From Nostoc sp. NIES-4103 (GTDB lineage: Bacteria; Cyanobacteriota; Cyanobacteriia; Cyanobacteriales; Nostocaceae): a DNA stretch of 64,000 bases. This document shows, in pieces, positions 16,431 to 25,690 of this stretch (position 1 is its first letter; every line of letters starts with the position of its first letter). Both the position numbers and the translations under genes were made by a program. The DNA lies in the NCBI RefSeq assembly GCF_002368335.1, contig NZ_AP018288.1, positions 5,721,059 to 5,785,058 of the forward strand. The letters are read 5' to 3'. Under the pieces are notes generated by a model. The model did not search any database. It was not told the origin of the DNA and saw only the letters and a list, made by a program, of their open reading frames with translations.

Positions 16431-17189
16431 ATGCAACAGTCATTAGACAGTATCAAGAATATTCAGGCTACAAAAACAGCGGATTCTACAAATACTTCTC
16501 TGCTGAAAAATTTACTCTCTGGCGTTTTTTTTGAGCCATTCTTGAGTGATTTTCGCATTATCTTTGAACGCGACCCAGCAGCACGCAATTGGTTAGAGGT
16601 GGTGTTTTGCTACCCTGGTTTGCACGCGCTTTGTTTGCATCGTCTCGCACATTGGTTACATCGTCGAGGGGTAGGTTTCATTCCCCGCCTCATTTCTCAC
16701 TGGGGTCGGTTTTTGACTGGAATCGAAATTCATCCAGGTGCAGAGATTGGTAAGGGTGTGTTTATCGACCACGGTATGGGTGTTGTCATTGGTGAAACTG
16801 CAATTGTGGGTGACTACACATTGATTTACCAAGGTGTCACCCTTGGCGGTACAGGAAAAGATAGCGGTAAGCGTCATCCTACCTTAGGTAAAAACGTTGT
16901 GGTGGGAGCGGGTGCAAAAGTTTTAGGTAATCTGCAAATTGGCGATCGCGTGCGTATTGGTGCAGGTTCAGTTGTGTTACGTGATGTTCCTTCTGATTGT
17001 ACCGTTGTTGGCGTTCCTGGGCGAATAATTTCTCGTCAACAAAACACCAGCCTTTCTCCCCTAGACCACGGAAAACTACCCGATGTCGAAGCCAGCGTTA
17101 TCCGTTCTTTAGTCGCACGCATCGAACAACTAGAACAACAACTGCAAACATTAACAGCCAAAAGTCAGGAATCAATCATCAATCGTTAG
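16431..17189 (+). CDS. nifP: Serine O-acetyltransferase NifP (CysE family)
   Basis: A 252-residue serine acetyltransferase that makes O-acetylserine for cysteine, raising the sulfur supply for nitrogenase Fe-S clusters. The N-terminal helical part contains DFRIIFERDPAARNWLEV. The left-handed beta-helix contains hexapeptide repeats from IEIHPGAEIGKGVFIDHG through VIGETAIVGD and VTLGGTGKDSGKRHPTLG to AGSVVLRDVPSDCTVVGVPG. The catalytic histidine is the one in FIDHG. It heads the nifP - small ORFs - nifV - nifZ - nifT group, the usual Nostocales order, which is why I prefer nifP over housekeeping cysE. A shared nif element lies upstream. Confidence 0.92.
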   Translation: MQQSLDSIKNIQATKTADSTNTSLLKNLLSGVFFEPFLSDFRIIFERDPAARNWLEVVFCYPGLHALCLHRLAHWLHRRGVGFIPRLISHWGRFLTGIEIHPGAEIGKGVFIDHGMGVVIGETAIVGDYTLIYQGVTLGGTGKDSGKRHPTLGKNVVVGAGAKVLGNLQIGDRVRIGAGSVVLRDVPSDCTVVGVPGRIISRQQNTSLSPLDHGKLPDVEASVIRSLVARIEQLEQQLQTLTAKSQESIINR

Positions 17190-17240
17190 TAGTAACTAGT
17201 CGCAACTAACAACTGAGAACTAACAAAGGACAAATGACCA

Positions 17241-17480
17241 ATGACAAATGACACAGATCAAATTTTACACATTCCTCTGAGCGATCGCTGGCTCATTTAT
17301 CATCGTTTACAAGAGTTGATGATTTCCTGTTCCTGTTGTGCTGATGGTTCTTTACGAGTAAAAGTAAATAACTTCCTCGAAGCAATTCTCATCCGTAGTA
17401 CCGTTATGCAATTTTTAGCTTCTCGCCACGAATTAGTCGAGTGGCTAGAACGTTGCTGGAATTATAGTACTGAGTGCTGA
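17241..17480 (+). CDS. Conserved small protein of the nifP-nifV region (Asr1405-like)
   Basis: A 79-residue soluble protein with no motif I can assign. It has a CSCC cluster near residue 30 and a hydrophobic, tryptophan-rich C-terminus (MQFLASRHELVEWLERCW). Small proteins occupy the same position between nifP and nifV in Anabaena. It follows nifP by 51 bases on the same strand and is probably cotranscribed. Function unknown. Confidence 0.7.
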   Translation: MTNDTDQILHIPLSDRWLIYHRLQELMISCSCCADGSLRVKVNNFLEAILIRSTVMQFLASRHELVEWLERCWNYSTEC

Positions 17481-17538
17481 GTAGAAGACAAAGGACAAAG
17501 ATAACAACCTAATATTAAGGTTATAAAAAATTGTCTTA

Positions 17539-17573
17539 ATTACAAATTACGAATTACGAATTACGAATTACCA
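17539..17573. repeat. Heptanucleotide repeat AATTACG
   Basis: Several consecutive AATTACG-type units lie between two small nif-region genes. The same unit is repeated seven times at 27374-27422. These are the short tandemly repeated repetitive sequences common in Nostocales. Confidence 0.75.
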
Positions 17574-17576
17574 ATA

Positions 17577-17774
17577 ATGACCACCCGTAACAGTGAAGTA
17601 AAATTTATCAATTTTTTACACAAGGAGCTTGCACTTTCAAATGCAGATATTGCAATAGCACTCCGACACCGTGAATTAGATAATGGGCCGTTACCGATGC
17701 TTCTCTGGCAGTATGGACTAGTTAATTTAGAGCAGCTAGAGCGGATTTTAGATTGGCTCGATGAACAATATTAA
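17577..17774 (+). CDS. DUF2949 family protein
   Basis: A 65-residue protein matching the cyanobacterial DUF2949 pattern: FLHKELALSNADIAIALRHRE, then LPMLLWQYGLVNLEQLERILDWLDEQ. The function is unknown. It lies between nifP and nifV on the same strand, as its counterpart does in Anabaena. C-rich repeats (CCCCTTCC units, about 17810-17850) follow. Confidence 0.8.
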   Translation: MTTRNSEVKFINFLHKELALSNADIAIALRHRELDNGPLPMLLWQYGLVNLEQLERILDWLDEQY

Positions 17775-17867
17775 ATCAAGGCATCAACCAGAATATTTCA
17801 AGTTCAATTCTTTACCCCTTCCCCTTCCCCCTCCCCTTCCCCTTCCCCTTCTATATGAGGTAACACC

Positions 17868-17987
17868 ATGCTTTCTACTTTAATCGCTGGATTTGCTATT
17901 TTACTTTCTTTAGGACTTGCTAACAACTATGCTAGCTACTTACTACTCGAAAAAACTTTACACAGCAAGAGTAAAAACAATTCCTAA
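17868..17987 (+). CDS. Small single-span membrane protein (39 aa), hypothetical
   Basis: The frame encodes 39 residues: an ATG preceded by a GAGG site (17857-17860), a hydrophobic segment from about residue 4 to 27 (LIAGFAILLSLGLANNYASY), and a short basic tail ending in SKSKNNS. Codon use is ordinary. It sits 94 bases after the DUF2949 gene and about 220 bases before nifV, on the same strand. A plausible transmembrane helix plus a ribosome binding site support it; I know no family for it. Confidence 0.5.
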   Translation: MLSTLIAGFAILLSLGLANNYASYLLLEKTLHSKSKNNS

Positions 17988-18207
17988 ATTATACATGCTT
18001 TTGGTTTTCTGCCATACAGATGTGAAATTGTTGTTTGGTTAATATTAAAGAATCATGAAGATGAATTATTAACTGAAAGAGTTTATCGCATTTACCATTC
18101 ATCCTTCAGCATTTGTATTAGGTATTAACCACTACCAGCAATGGCAGAAAAATAGGTTCACAATCCAGAAGGGATACAAAGACAAATTCCTAAGAGGGAT
18201 GTTTGAG

Positions 18208-19341
18208 ATGAATGAAATTCTAATTAATGACACTACATTACGTGATGGCGAACAAGCCGCAGGTGTTGCTTTTACCCTGAAAGAAAAAGTAGCGATCGCT
18301 AAATTTCTCGATGCCATTGGTGTGCCGGAATTAGAAGTAGGAATTCCGGCAATGGGTGAAGATGAAATTCGCGCGATATCAATCATTTCTGACTTGGGTT
18401 TGCAAGCAAAACTCCTCGGTTGGAATCGCGCCGTTATATCAGATATTAAAGCTTCTATTGCTTCTGGAATGAAGCGAGTACATATTGCCATTCCTGTTTC
18501 TGGAATCCAAATTGCTGCTAAATTTCATGGTCAGTGGCGAGTCAGTTTGCAAAGATTAAAAGATTGTATCAGCTTCGCAAGCGATCGCGGTCTTTGGGTA
18601 GCCGTAGGCGGAGAAGATTCTTCTAGAGCTGATGATAACTTCCTGTTAGATGTAGCACTTTATGCTCAAGAATGGGGTGCATCACGATTTCGTTTCTGTG
18701 ATACTGTAGGCGTTCTTGACCCCTTCAGCACCTACGCCAAAGTCAAACGGCTGGTTTCAGCTTTATCGATTCCTGTGGAAATTCACACCCACAATGATTT
18801 TGGTTTAGCAACTGCCAATGCGCTTGCTGGTATCAAAGCTGGTGCAACATCAGTAAATACCACAGTCAATGGCTTAGGCGAAAGAGCCGGAAATGCAGCT
18901 TTAGAAGAAGTTGTCATGTCAATCAAACGCATCTATGGTGTTGATTTGGGTATTGACACACCTCGTTTATTAGAACTGTCGCAACTTGTCGCTTCAGCTT
19001 CAAATTCTCATGTTCCACCTTGGAAAGCAATTGTTGGTGAAAATACCTTTGCTCACGAGTCTGGAATTCACGCTCATGGTGTGCTGCAAAACCCCGTCAC
19101 CTACGAACCATTTGCACCTGAAGAGGTAGGTTGGGAACGACGTTTAGTCGTGGGTAAGCATTCTGGTAGACATTTAGTTGCAAACTTACTAGAACAGCAC
19201 GGTATCTTTCTCAACCCACAAGAAACTCAGTCTGTTTTAGATGCAGTGCGCCAGCAGTCGGTACAGAAAAAACGCAGCCTCACCACCGAAGAACTGTTGA
19301 ATTTGGTTAGAGAACAGAGGTATTCTCATGCAACGCGATGA
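18208..19341 (+). CDS. nifV: Homocitrate synthase NifV
   Basis: An enzyme of ~377 residues of the DRE-TIM metallolyase family. It condenses acetyl-CoA with 2-oxoglutarate to give (R)-homocitrate, the organic ligand of FeMo-cofactor. Signatures are INDTTLRDGEQAAGV at the start, EIHTHNDFGLATANALAG (metal-binding HxH) and VNTTVNGLGERAGNAALEE. I use the ATG at 18208 because AGAGGG at 18193-18198 is then correctly spaced; an ATG at 18199 is too close to it. The 3' end overlaps nifZ by 14 bases. A smaller possibility is a leucine-pathway isopropylmalate synthase, but context and length favour NifV. Confidence 0.95.
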   Translation: MNEILINDTTLRDGEQAAGVAFTLKEKVAIAKFLDAIGVPELEVGIPAMGEDEIRAISIISDLGLQAKLLGWNRAVISDIKASIASGMKRVHIAIPVSGIQIAAKFHGQWRVSLQRLKDCISFASDRGLWVAVGGEDSSRADDNFLLDVALYAQEWGASRFRFCDTVGVLDPFSTYAKVKRLVSALSIPVEIHTHNDFGLATANALAGIKAGATSVNTTVNGLGERAGNAALEEVVMSIKRIYGVDLGIDTPRLLELSQLVASASNSHVPPWKAIVGENTFAHESGIHAHGVLQNPVTYEPFAPEEVGWERRLVVGKHSGRHLVANLLEQHGIFLNPQETQSVLDAVRQQSVQKKRSLTTEELLNLVREQRYSHATR

Positions 19342-19615
19342 ATTAGAACTTGACTTACCACCCGCTTTTGAAATCGGTCAAAAAGTCAGAATTCGCAAAC
19401 TGATTAAAAACGATGGTACTTTTCCAGGTCAAGAAATTGGTGCAGTTTTAGCGAAAAAAGGAGATATTGGCTACGTAGCAAGTATAGGTACTTTTTTACA
19501 AAGTTCCTATATATATGCCGTGCATTTTATGAATACAGGGTTCGTTGTTGGTTGTAAGAAAAAAGAACTAGAATCTGCTGAGGAAACTAATGAAAGTAAT
19601 GCTACGCATGAATGA
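19328..19615 (+). CDS. nifZ: NifZ
   Basis: A 95-residue protein with the NifZ pattern: FEIGQKVRIRKLIKNDGTFPG, GAVLAKKGDIGYVASIGTFLQSSYIYAVHF, and GFVVGCKKKELE. NifZ acts late in maturation of the MoFe protein, helping form the second P-cluster. It overlaps the end of nifV by 14 bases and the start of nifT by 26 bases, so the three are translationally coupled. Confidence 0.95.
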   Translation: MQRDELELDLPPAFEIGQKVRIRKLIKNDGTFPGQEIGAVLAKKGDIGYVASIGTFLQSSYIYAVHFMNTGFVVGCKKKELESAEETNESNATHE

Positions 19616-19793
19616 TGCCGGCGATTTGGTTGTCTATGTTGCCAAAAAAGACTTAGAAGAAGTAGTAGTTAAACAAACAGATGGAAACGAGGGTAAAATT
19701 CTCACCTTAGCAAATGGTTGGGAATTAGAATTTCGTGATTTACCAGGCCCAGAAAATTTACCTCAAACTGTAGAAGCTAAACGACTTGCATAG
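19590..19793 (+). CDS. nifT: NifT/FixU
   Basis: A 67-residue protein of the NifT/FixU family: MKVMLRMNDAGDLVVYVAKKDLEEVVV, then LANGWELEFRDLP. The role is not settled; it is conserved in nif operons and usually dispensable. It is coupled to nifZ by overlap and ends the nifVZT group. A palindromic repeat lies just downstream. Confidence 0.93.
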   Translation: MKVMLRMNDAGDLVVYVAKKDLEEVVVKQTDGNEGKILTLANGWELEFRDLPGPENLPQTVEAKRLA

Positions 19794-19833
19794 AAAACTT
19801 AGAAGTAGCCTTTTCAAAGTGTAATGCATTTTT

Positions 19834-19902
19834 CTTGGTGTCTTAGTGTCTTTGTGGTTAAATAATTGACTTATGAACCACGAAGGCACTAAGACACAAA
19901 GG
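19834..19902. repeat. Imperfect palindrome after nifT, related to 12421-12480
   Basis: GGTGTCTTAGTGTCTTTGTGG pairs with CCACGAAGGCACTAAGACAC across a 16-base loop. It resembles the palindrome after the oxidoreductase gene. It may end the nifVZT transcript, but there is no strong U-tract. Confidence 0.65.
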
Positions 19903-19989
19903 TAAATTTGAGGTTTTTTAACCACTTTGAAAGGGCTAGTTATAGTGACTCCCAACTCCTAACTCCCAACTCCCTACTCCTATCCAATC

Positions 19990-20544
19990 ATGGGTGACAA
20001 ATTTTTGGCGTTATCAGAAGTAAACCTGGAGGGACAGTTCCTAGGTTTTGTTGGTGACATACCACGTAAATCTAAATATTTGCGATTAGCGATCGCTTCT
20101 GGTGATCTGCTAATTAAAATTCCTAAAGAGTTACGTCATCCTCTGAGTTTATCTTTACAGCCTGGTGAACAAATTCGGGTTTATGGATTTAGTAAGTTAG
20201 ATAAACACACAGGCAAGATTAAACTCAAAGCTTATCAGGTTTCACCAATAGATGTTTGCCCAAACCATAATATAGCACCTCAATCTCAAGCTAGGATTAT
20301 GGTGTGTCAAAAGTCTGGTTGCTTAAAGCGAGGCGGTAAAGGTTTATTATCAGAATTAGAAAAGACTTTATGCGATCGCGGTCTGTTAGACAAAGTTACA
20401 ATTGAGCATACTGGCTGCCAAAAACGCTGTAGCAGCGCACCCAACTGTGTTTTGCAGCTTGGTAAAAAGAAATACAAAAAGGCTCACCCTGAAGCGATCG
20501 CATCGCTATTAGAAACTCATTTAAATAATTTAGGTCTTGGTTAA
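19990..20544 (+). CDS. (2Fe-2S) ferredoxin domain protein, thioredoxin-like
   Basis: A 184-residue protein. The C-terminal half is a thioredoxin-like [2Fe-2S] ferredoxin with cysteines in MVCQKSGCLKRGG (C-x4-C) and in HTGCQKRCSSAPNCV. The N-terminal ~90 residues resemble a small OB-like beta-barrel (LKHPLSLSLQPGEQIRVYGFSK-type pattern). In Anabaena a similar gene follows nifT, and I infer an electron-transfer or Fe-S role linked to nitrogen fixation. C-rich short repeats lie just upstream of the ATG. Confidence 0.83.
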   Translation: MGDKFLALSEVNLEGQFLGFVGDIPRKSKYLRLAIASGDLLIKIPKELRHPLSLSLQPGEQIRVYGFSKLDKHTGKIKLKAYQVSPIDVCPNHNIAPQSQARIMVCQKSGCLKRGGKGLLSELEKTLCDRGLLDKVTIEHTGCQKRCSSAPNCVLQLGKKKYKKAHPEAIASLLETHLNNLGLG

Positions 20545-21454
20545 AACGCTATAGCCTTCTATCAAACAAAGTTGCGTTCCGCAATTGTAGGACAAGTTTT
20601 TGCTTGTCCTACTTTTCATGTTTGAACAGAAATTTTGAGCAAATTACTTACTAAAGTTTAGTATTTAAATTTCACAGAACAACGCTGAAAACAACATTTA
20701 TTAAACAAATCTTAACATTGTAGCGGTGTGACACAGCTAAAATAATAGTGCATGAAATCTACCTCTTTTGATGTGGGTATTTTGCCCGCAATGGATGGGC
20801 GTCTAGCCCATCCCATAGGAAAATTATTGTGTACCAATTTAGCTTTTTCACGCTATCATTACGCGTTAAAGCGCTGTACTACGCATCATTGATTGTGATG
20901 CGTAGAGAAATGGTTTGAGAGCAAAATCAACTTTAATTATTCTAACTTTAGAAAGAATTAGCAACTGATAAGTTGAATTTAAGTTTGAATTTGGGAATAT
21001 TTTTCTTTTGAAGAAATTATTAAGTAACTCTTTAATAAGATAGAGGCTAAGTATTTTCGGAGGTGATAAAATTTTAAGTAAAAATTAAGCAAAAATCACA
21101 AATGTTTCCAGATTAATTATTCTAGATTAATTACGGTTAAATAAAAAAAAGTGCTTATTTTTACTCTTAGAGATGATTTATAAAGTAAACCTTAAATTGT
21201 AGGGTGCGTTATAGCAACGCTTAACGCACCGAGAAAGACGGTGCCCTGCGGCTAATCCATACTCTCTCAAACTCCCAAATCTTTGCATAGCCGTAACACA
21301 CCCTACTTAATATTTACTTTATAAATAACCTCTTACCCAATAAATCAAGTATCAAATTTCCATATTTTAATTTATTTGCTGGGAAAGCAAAATTTAAAAG
21401 TTTAATTTCGATTAATCAAAACATAACATTATCAAGTGCTATCTGCTGTATACC
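20545..21454. other. Long intergenic region with hairpins and dispersed repeats
   Basis: No gene is supported in 910 bases. A strong hairpin GTAGGACAAG...CTTGTCCTAC (about 20588-20613), 45 bases after the ferredoxin gene, may end its transcript. A fold-back pair GTAGGGTGCGTTA (21200) and TAACACACCCTAC (21293) brackets a ~105-base dispersed repeat. The rest is AT-rich and presumably holds the leader of the following large gene. Confidence 0.55.
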
Positions 21455-24400
21455 ATGACATCTAAGCGACCGTCTAAGAAATCTCAATCAAATTCTCCTG
21501 TATCTCCAACATCTAATCAAGAGCAGCAACAGAAAAATCAGGACGAATTATTTCCGATTGTGGGGATGGGAGCTTCTGCGGGTGGATTAGAAGCATTCAC
21601 ACAATTGCTCTCGCATTTGCCAATTGATACTGGTATGGGCTTTGTCTTAGTTCAGCACTTAAGCCCCAATCACAAAAGCTTGTTGAGTGAGATTCTTTCT
21701 CAAAAAACTCAAATGCCTGTAACAGAAGTGCAGGATGGCATGACCGTCGAACCGAATCATGTCTACGTGATTCCACCTAATGCTAAAATGACCATTTCTC
21801 AAGGAGTGCTAAAACTGAGTCCGCGCGAGAAAACCCGTGGTTTTAACATGACAGTGGATGCTTTCTTTATTTCCTTAGCACAAGACCGGGGTAGTAAAGC
21901 GATCGCTGTGGTACTATCAGGAGGCGATGCCGATGGTTCACGAGGACTAGAAGCAATCAAAGGGGAAGGTGGTATCACCTTTGCCCAGACTAGCGAAACG
22001 GCAACAGTCAGTAGTATGCCGAACACCGCCGTTGCCTCTGGTCATGTAGACTTCATTATGACCCCGAAAGAAATCGCCGAGGAACTGACGAAAATCAGCC
22101 GTCATCCCTATATTAAAGACTCCACTCAGGTAAAATCAGTTGCGGTACTGCCCCGAGCCGAGGATGCTCTCGGCACAATCTTCAGTCTGCTGCGGAGTGC
22201 TAAGGGCGTTGACTTTAGCCAATACAAACAGACCACTTTAAAGCGGCGGATATTGCGGCGGATGGTTTTATACAAGCTCGAAAGGCTAGAAGATTACGTG
22301 CTTTATCTTGAGGACAACCCCGCCGAAGTCAGCGCCTTGTATCAGGATGTATTAATTAGTGTCACCAGTTTTTTTCGAGATCCCGAAGTCTTTGAAGCAT
22401 TAAAAACCAAGGTATTTCCCATTATAGCCAAGGATCGCACAGCAGAGTCGCCCATCCGGATTTGGGTAGCGGGATGTTCAACGGGTGAAGAAGCTTATTC
22501 CATTGCCATTTGCTTGCTGGAATTTTTAACCAATGAGGGAATTAATCAGCCCATTCAGATTTTTGCTACCGACATCAATGAAGCAGCCATTGAAAAGGCT
22601 CGCAACGGTACATACAAGCAAAATCAGATAGTAGATGTTTCTCCAGAACGGCTACAGCGCTTCTTTGTGCAAGTAGAAGATGGTTATCAAATCAGCAAGC
22701 AGGTGCGCGAATTGTGTGTCTTCGCTCGACAAAACTTGATCGGCGACCCACCATTTTCCCGCCTGGATCTGATTACTTGTCGAAATGTACTTATTTACTT
22801 AGGAGCTGCTGTACAGAAAAAGCTCCTGCCAATCTTTCACTACGGTTTGAAGCCAACAGGTTTTCTGATGTTAGGCACATCAGAAACAGTGGGCGAGTTT
22901 ACCGAATTGTTTTCTCTGGTGGACAGAAAAAGCAAGATTTATGCTAGAAGAATAGCACCTGCTCGGCTGAGCGTCGATTTGTTAGCTAACCATTATCCGA
23001 CAGAAACGGTGAACCTCCAGGCAATAGCGAGCGAGAATGCTGGGAATGACTTGGAAATAGAGAAACAGGCCGATCGCATCGTTTTGAATCAATACGCCCC
23101 TGTTGGTGTGATTATTAATAACGACTTGGAAATTGTGCAATTTCGGGGTCAAACTAGTGCCTATCTGCAACCCCCATTAGGTAGGCCAAGTTTTAATTTA
23201 TTAAAGATGGCCAAACAAGATTTGCGGCTAGAGTTACGCACTGCCATTCACCAGGCAAAAAAGCGACAGATGCCGGTGAGAAAAGAAGGCTTACAGATTA
23301 AAGAAGATGAGCAAGTCAGGCACATTAGACTTGATGTAGTGCCGTTCAAACTTACGCCAATAGCAGAAAGCTACTTTTTAGTTTTGTTTGAGGACATATC
23401 CCCCTCAGTAATTCCTGCCTTGGAAGCAGCAAGCGATCGCAACCTCGCAAACACATCACAGCAACGAAAAAGTCAACAGCAAGAGATTACCCAACTCAAG
23501 CAAGAACTCGCAACTACTAAAGAATATCTCCAATCCATTATTGAGGAGCAGCAAGCCACCAATCAAGACTTGAGAGCTGCCAATGAAGAAATTCTCTCCA
23601 GCAACGAAGAGTTACAAAGTACCAATGAGGAATTAGAAACTGCCAAAGAAGAAATTCAGGCTAGCAATGAAGAACTGAACACAATTAATGACGAATTACA
23701 ACGCCGCAATATCGAATCGACTCAGGTTAGTAACGATTTACAAAATTTACTGAGTAGTATTAATATCCCAATTTTGATGTTGGGAGGCGATTTGCGAATT
23801 AGGCGCTTTACCCCAGCAGCAGGAATAATTTTCAACTTGATTCCCACAGATGTCGGGCGACCACTGAGTGATATCAACCACAATTTGAATGTCCCGAATT
23901 TGGAGGAACAAATTATAGAAGTGATTAACACGCTCCACTTTCAAGTTCAGGAAGTGCAAGATAATGAAAATCATTGGTATGACCTGCGAATCCGACCTTA
24001 TCGCACAATAGACAATAAAATTGATGGTGCTGTGGTGGTGTTGGTTGATATTGACGCCATCAAACGTGGTGTAGAACAGCTTAGAGCATCACGGGATTAT
24101 GCAGAAGCAATTGTGGAGACCATTCGGGAATCTTTAGTGGTATTGAATGAAAACTTACGGGTGATAAGCGCAAATCAGTCTTTCTACGAAACCTTCCAAG
24201 TTGTGCCCAAAGAAACAGAACAGCGCTTGATTTTTGATATTGGCAATGGACAGTGGAATATACCCCACTTGCGATCGCTCCTACAAGACATTCTCTCCCA
24301 CAACACCCAGTTTCAAGATGTGGAAGTTGAGCATAACTTTGAGCAAATCGGATATAAAACGATGCGTCTCAGTGCCAAAAAAATGGATCAAATAGATGAT

Positions 24401-25690
24401 ACTGAGACACCGATGATTCTTTTAGTGATTGAGGACATTACTCAGCGCAAGCAGTTGGAGATTGAACGCATTCAACTTTTAGAGCAAGAACAATCAGCCC
24501 GCACCGCAGCTGAGACAGCCAACCGCGCCAAAGACGAGTTCTTATCTATTCTCTCTCACGAACTGCGAAACCCCCTCAATGCCCTCTTGGGATGGGCACA
24601 ATTTCTACGGACACGGCAGCTTGATGAAGCTACAATTAAGCAAGGGCTGCAATCCATCGAAAGCAGCGCCAAGATGCAAGCCCAACTGATTGCGGATCTA
24701 TTAGACATCTCCCGTATTACCTCTGGTAGGATGCCTTTGGATGTTGAACAAGTAGAACTGATTCCAGTAATTGAAGCTGCCATCGAGGTTGTTCGTGTAT
24801 CGGCAGATGCCAAAAATATTCAAATTACATCCCAGTTGCAACCTTCCACCATCACCATATCAGCCGATCCTGTGCGTTTACAGCAGGTGTTTTGGAATTT
24901 ACTTTCCAACGCCATTAAATTTACTCCTAAAGGAGGAAGAATTGAAGTCGCACTAGAATATGTTGATCAACAAGCCGAGATTCGAGTGAGCGACACGGGG
25001 AAAGGTATCAGCAGTGACTTTCTGCCCTATGTATTTGACCGCTTCCGCCAAGCCGATGCTAGCACAACCCGGTCAAATACTGGTCTGGGGTTAGGATTAG
25101 CGATCGTCCGACATTTGGTAGAACTCCACGGTGGTACAGTCCAAGCCCAGAGTTTAGGCAAAGGACAAGGAGCAACATTTATTGTTAGGCTACCGCTGCA
25201 AACTAATTTAGAACAAAGTCCTGTACCGAGTGTTATTGAGCCAACAGTCTCCACAGACACACCGAATACCCCAGTTAATAACATTCCCGCGCTGAATGGT
25301 GTCAGAGTGCTAATTGTAGATGATGAGCCAGAGATTCGCGAGTTATTCACAAGAGTGTTGCAGGTATACGGAGTTGAAGTCACAACTGTGGCATCAGCAA
25401 AGGAAGCTTTATCAGCACTGATGGCAAACCCTAGCGAGTATGACATACTTTTGTCCGACATCGGGATGCCAGAAGAAAACGGTTATACCCTGATTCGTCA
25501 AGTTAGGGCATTGAGTCCTGAAGCAGGAGGAGAAATTCCAGCCGCAGCACTCACGGCATATGCCAGAGAAGAGGAATGTAGAGAAGCACTCGCAGCAGGT
25601 TTCCAAATGCATCTGGCTAAACCAGTAGAGCCAGAACAACTATTATTTGTAGTTGCCAAATTAGCTGGACGAATCACTAATGATAGTTGA
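21455..25690 (+). CDS. Hybrid sensor: CheB-CheR-PAS-PAS-histidine kinase-receiver
   Basis: A 1411-residue soluble multidomain signalling protein. Residues ~33-215 are a CheB methylesterase domain with the catalytic triad S41 (GASAGG), H68 (VQHLSP) and D160 (DADGS). Residues ~240-500 are a CheR methyltransferase with a SAM motif VAGCSTGEEAYS. A long coiled coil rich in E/N/Q (~660-745) follows, then two PAS regions (~750-1005). The histidine kinase has the phospho-acceptor histidine in LSHELRNPLNALLG and ATP boxes NAIKFTPKGG, DTGKGI and GLGLGLAIV. A C-terminal receiver (~1285-1405) has phospho-aspartate in LLSDIGMP and lysine in LAKPV. All key residues are present. The CheB/CheR fusion to a kinase suggests methylation-linked sensing, but no chemotaxis genes are nearby. 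The signal is unknown. Confidence 0.95.
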   Translation: MTSKRPSKKSQSNSPVSPTSNQEQQQKNQDELFPIVGMGASAGGLEAFTQLLSHLPIDTGMGFVLVQHLSPNHKSLLSEILSQKTQMPVTEVQDGMTVEPNHVYVIPPNAKMTISQGVLKLSPREKTRGFNMTVDAFFISLAQDRGSKAIAVVLSGGDADGSRGLEAIKGEGGITFAQTSETATVSSMPNTAVASGHVDFIMTPKEIAEELTKISRHPYIKDSTQVKSVAVLPRAEDALGTIFSLLRSAKGVDFSQYKQTTLKRRILRRMVLYKLERLEDYVLYLEDNPAEVSALYQDVLISVTSFFRDPEVFEALKTKVFPIIAKDRTAESPIRIWVAGCSTGEEAYSIAICLLEFLTNEGINQPIQIFATDINEAAIEKARNGTYKQNQIVDVSPERLQRFFVQVEDGYQISKQVRELCVFARQNLIGDPPFSRLDLITCRNVLIYLGAAVQKKLLPIFHYGLKPTGFLMLGTSETVGEFTELFSLVDRKSKIYARRIAPARLSVDLLANHYPTETVNLQAIASENAGNDLEIEKQADRIVLNQYAPVGVIINNDLEIVQFRGQTSAYLQPPLGRPSFNLLKMAKQDLRLELRTAIHQAKKRQMPVRKEGLQIKEDEQVRHIRLDVVPFKLTPIAESYFLVLFEDISPSVIPALEAASDRNLANTSQQRKSQQQEITQLKQELATTKEYLQSIIEEQQATNQDLRAANEEILSSNEELQSTNEELETAKEEIQASNEELNTINDELQRRNIESTQVSNDLQNLLSSINIPILMLGGDLRIRRFTPAAGIIFNLIPTDVGRPLSDINHNLNVPNLEEQIIEVINTLHFQVQEVQDNENHWYDLRIRPYRTIDNKIDGAVVVLVDIDAIKRGVEQLRASRDYAEAIVETIRESLVVLNENLRVISANQSFYETFQVVPKETEQRLIFDIGNGQWNIPHLRSLLQDILSHNTQFQDVEVEHNFEQIGYKTMRLSAKKMDQIDDTETPMILLVIEDITQRKQLEIERIQLLEQEQSARTAAETANRAKDEFLSILSHELRNPLNALLGWAQFLRTRQLDEATIKQGLQSIESSAKMQAQLIADLLDISRITSGRMPLDVEQVELIPVIEAAIEVVRVSADAKNIQITSQLQPSTITISADPVRLQQVFWNLLSNAIKFTPKGGRIEVALEYVDQQAEIRVSDTGKGISSDFLPYVFDRFRQADASTTRSNTGLGLGLAIVRHLVELHGGTVQAQSLGKGQGATFIVRLPLQTNLEQSPVPSVIEPTVSTDTPNTPVNNIPALNGVRVLIVDDEPEIRELFTRVLQVYGVEVTTVASAKEALSALMANPSEYDILLSDIGMPEENGYTLIRQVRALSPEAGGEIPAAALTAYAREEECREALAAGFQMHLAKPVEPEQLLFVVAKLAGRITNDS

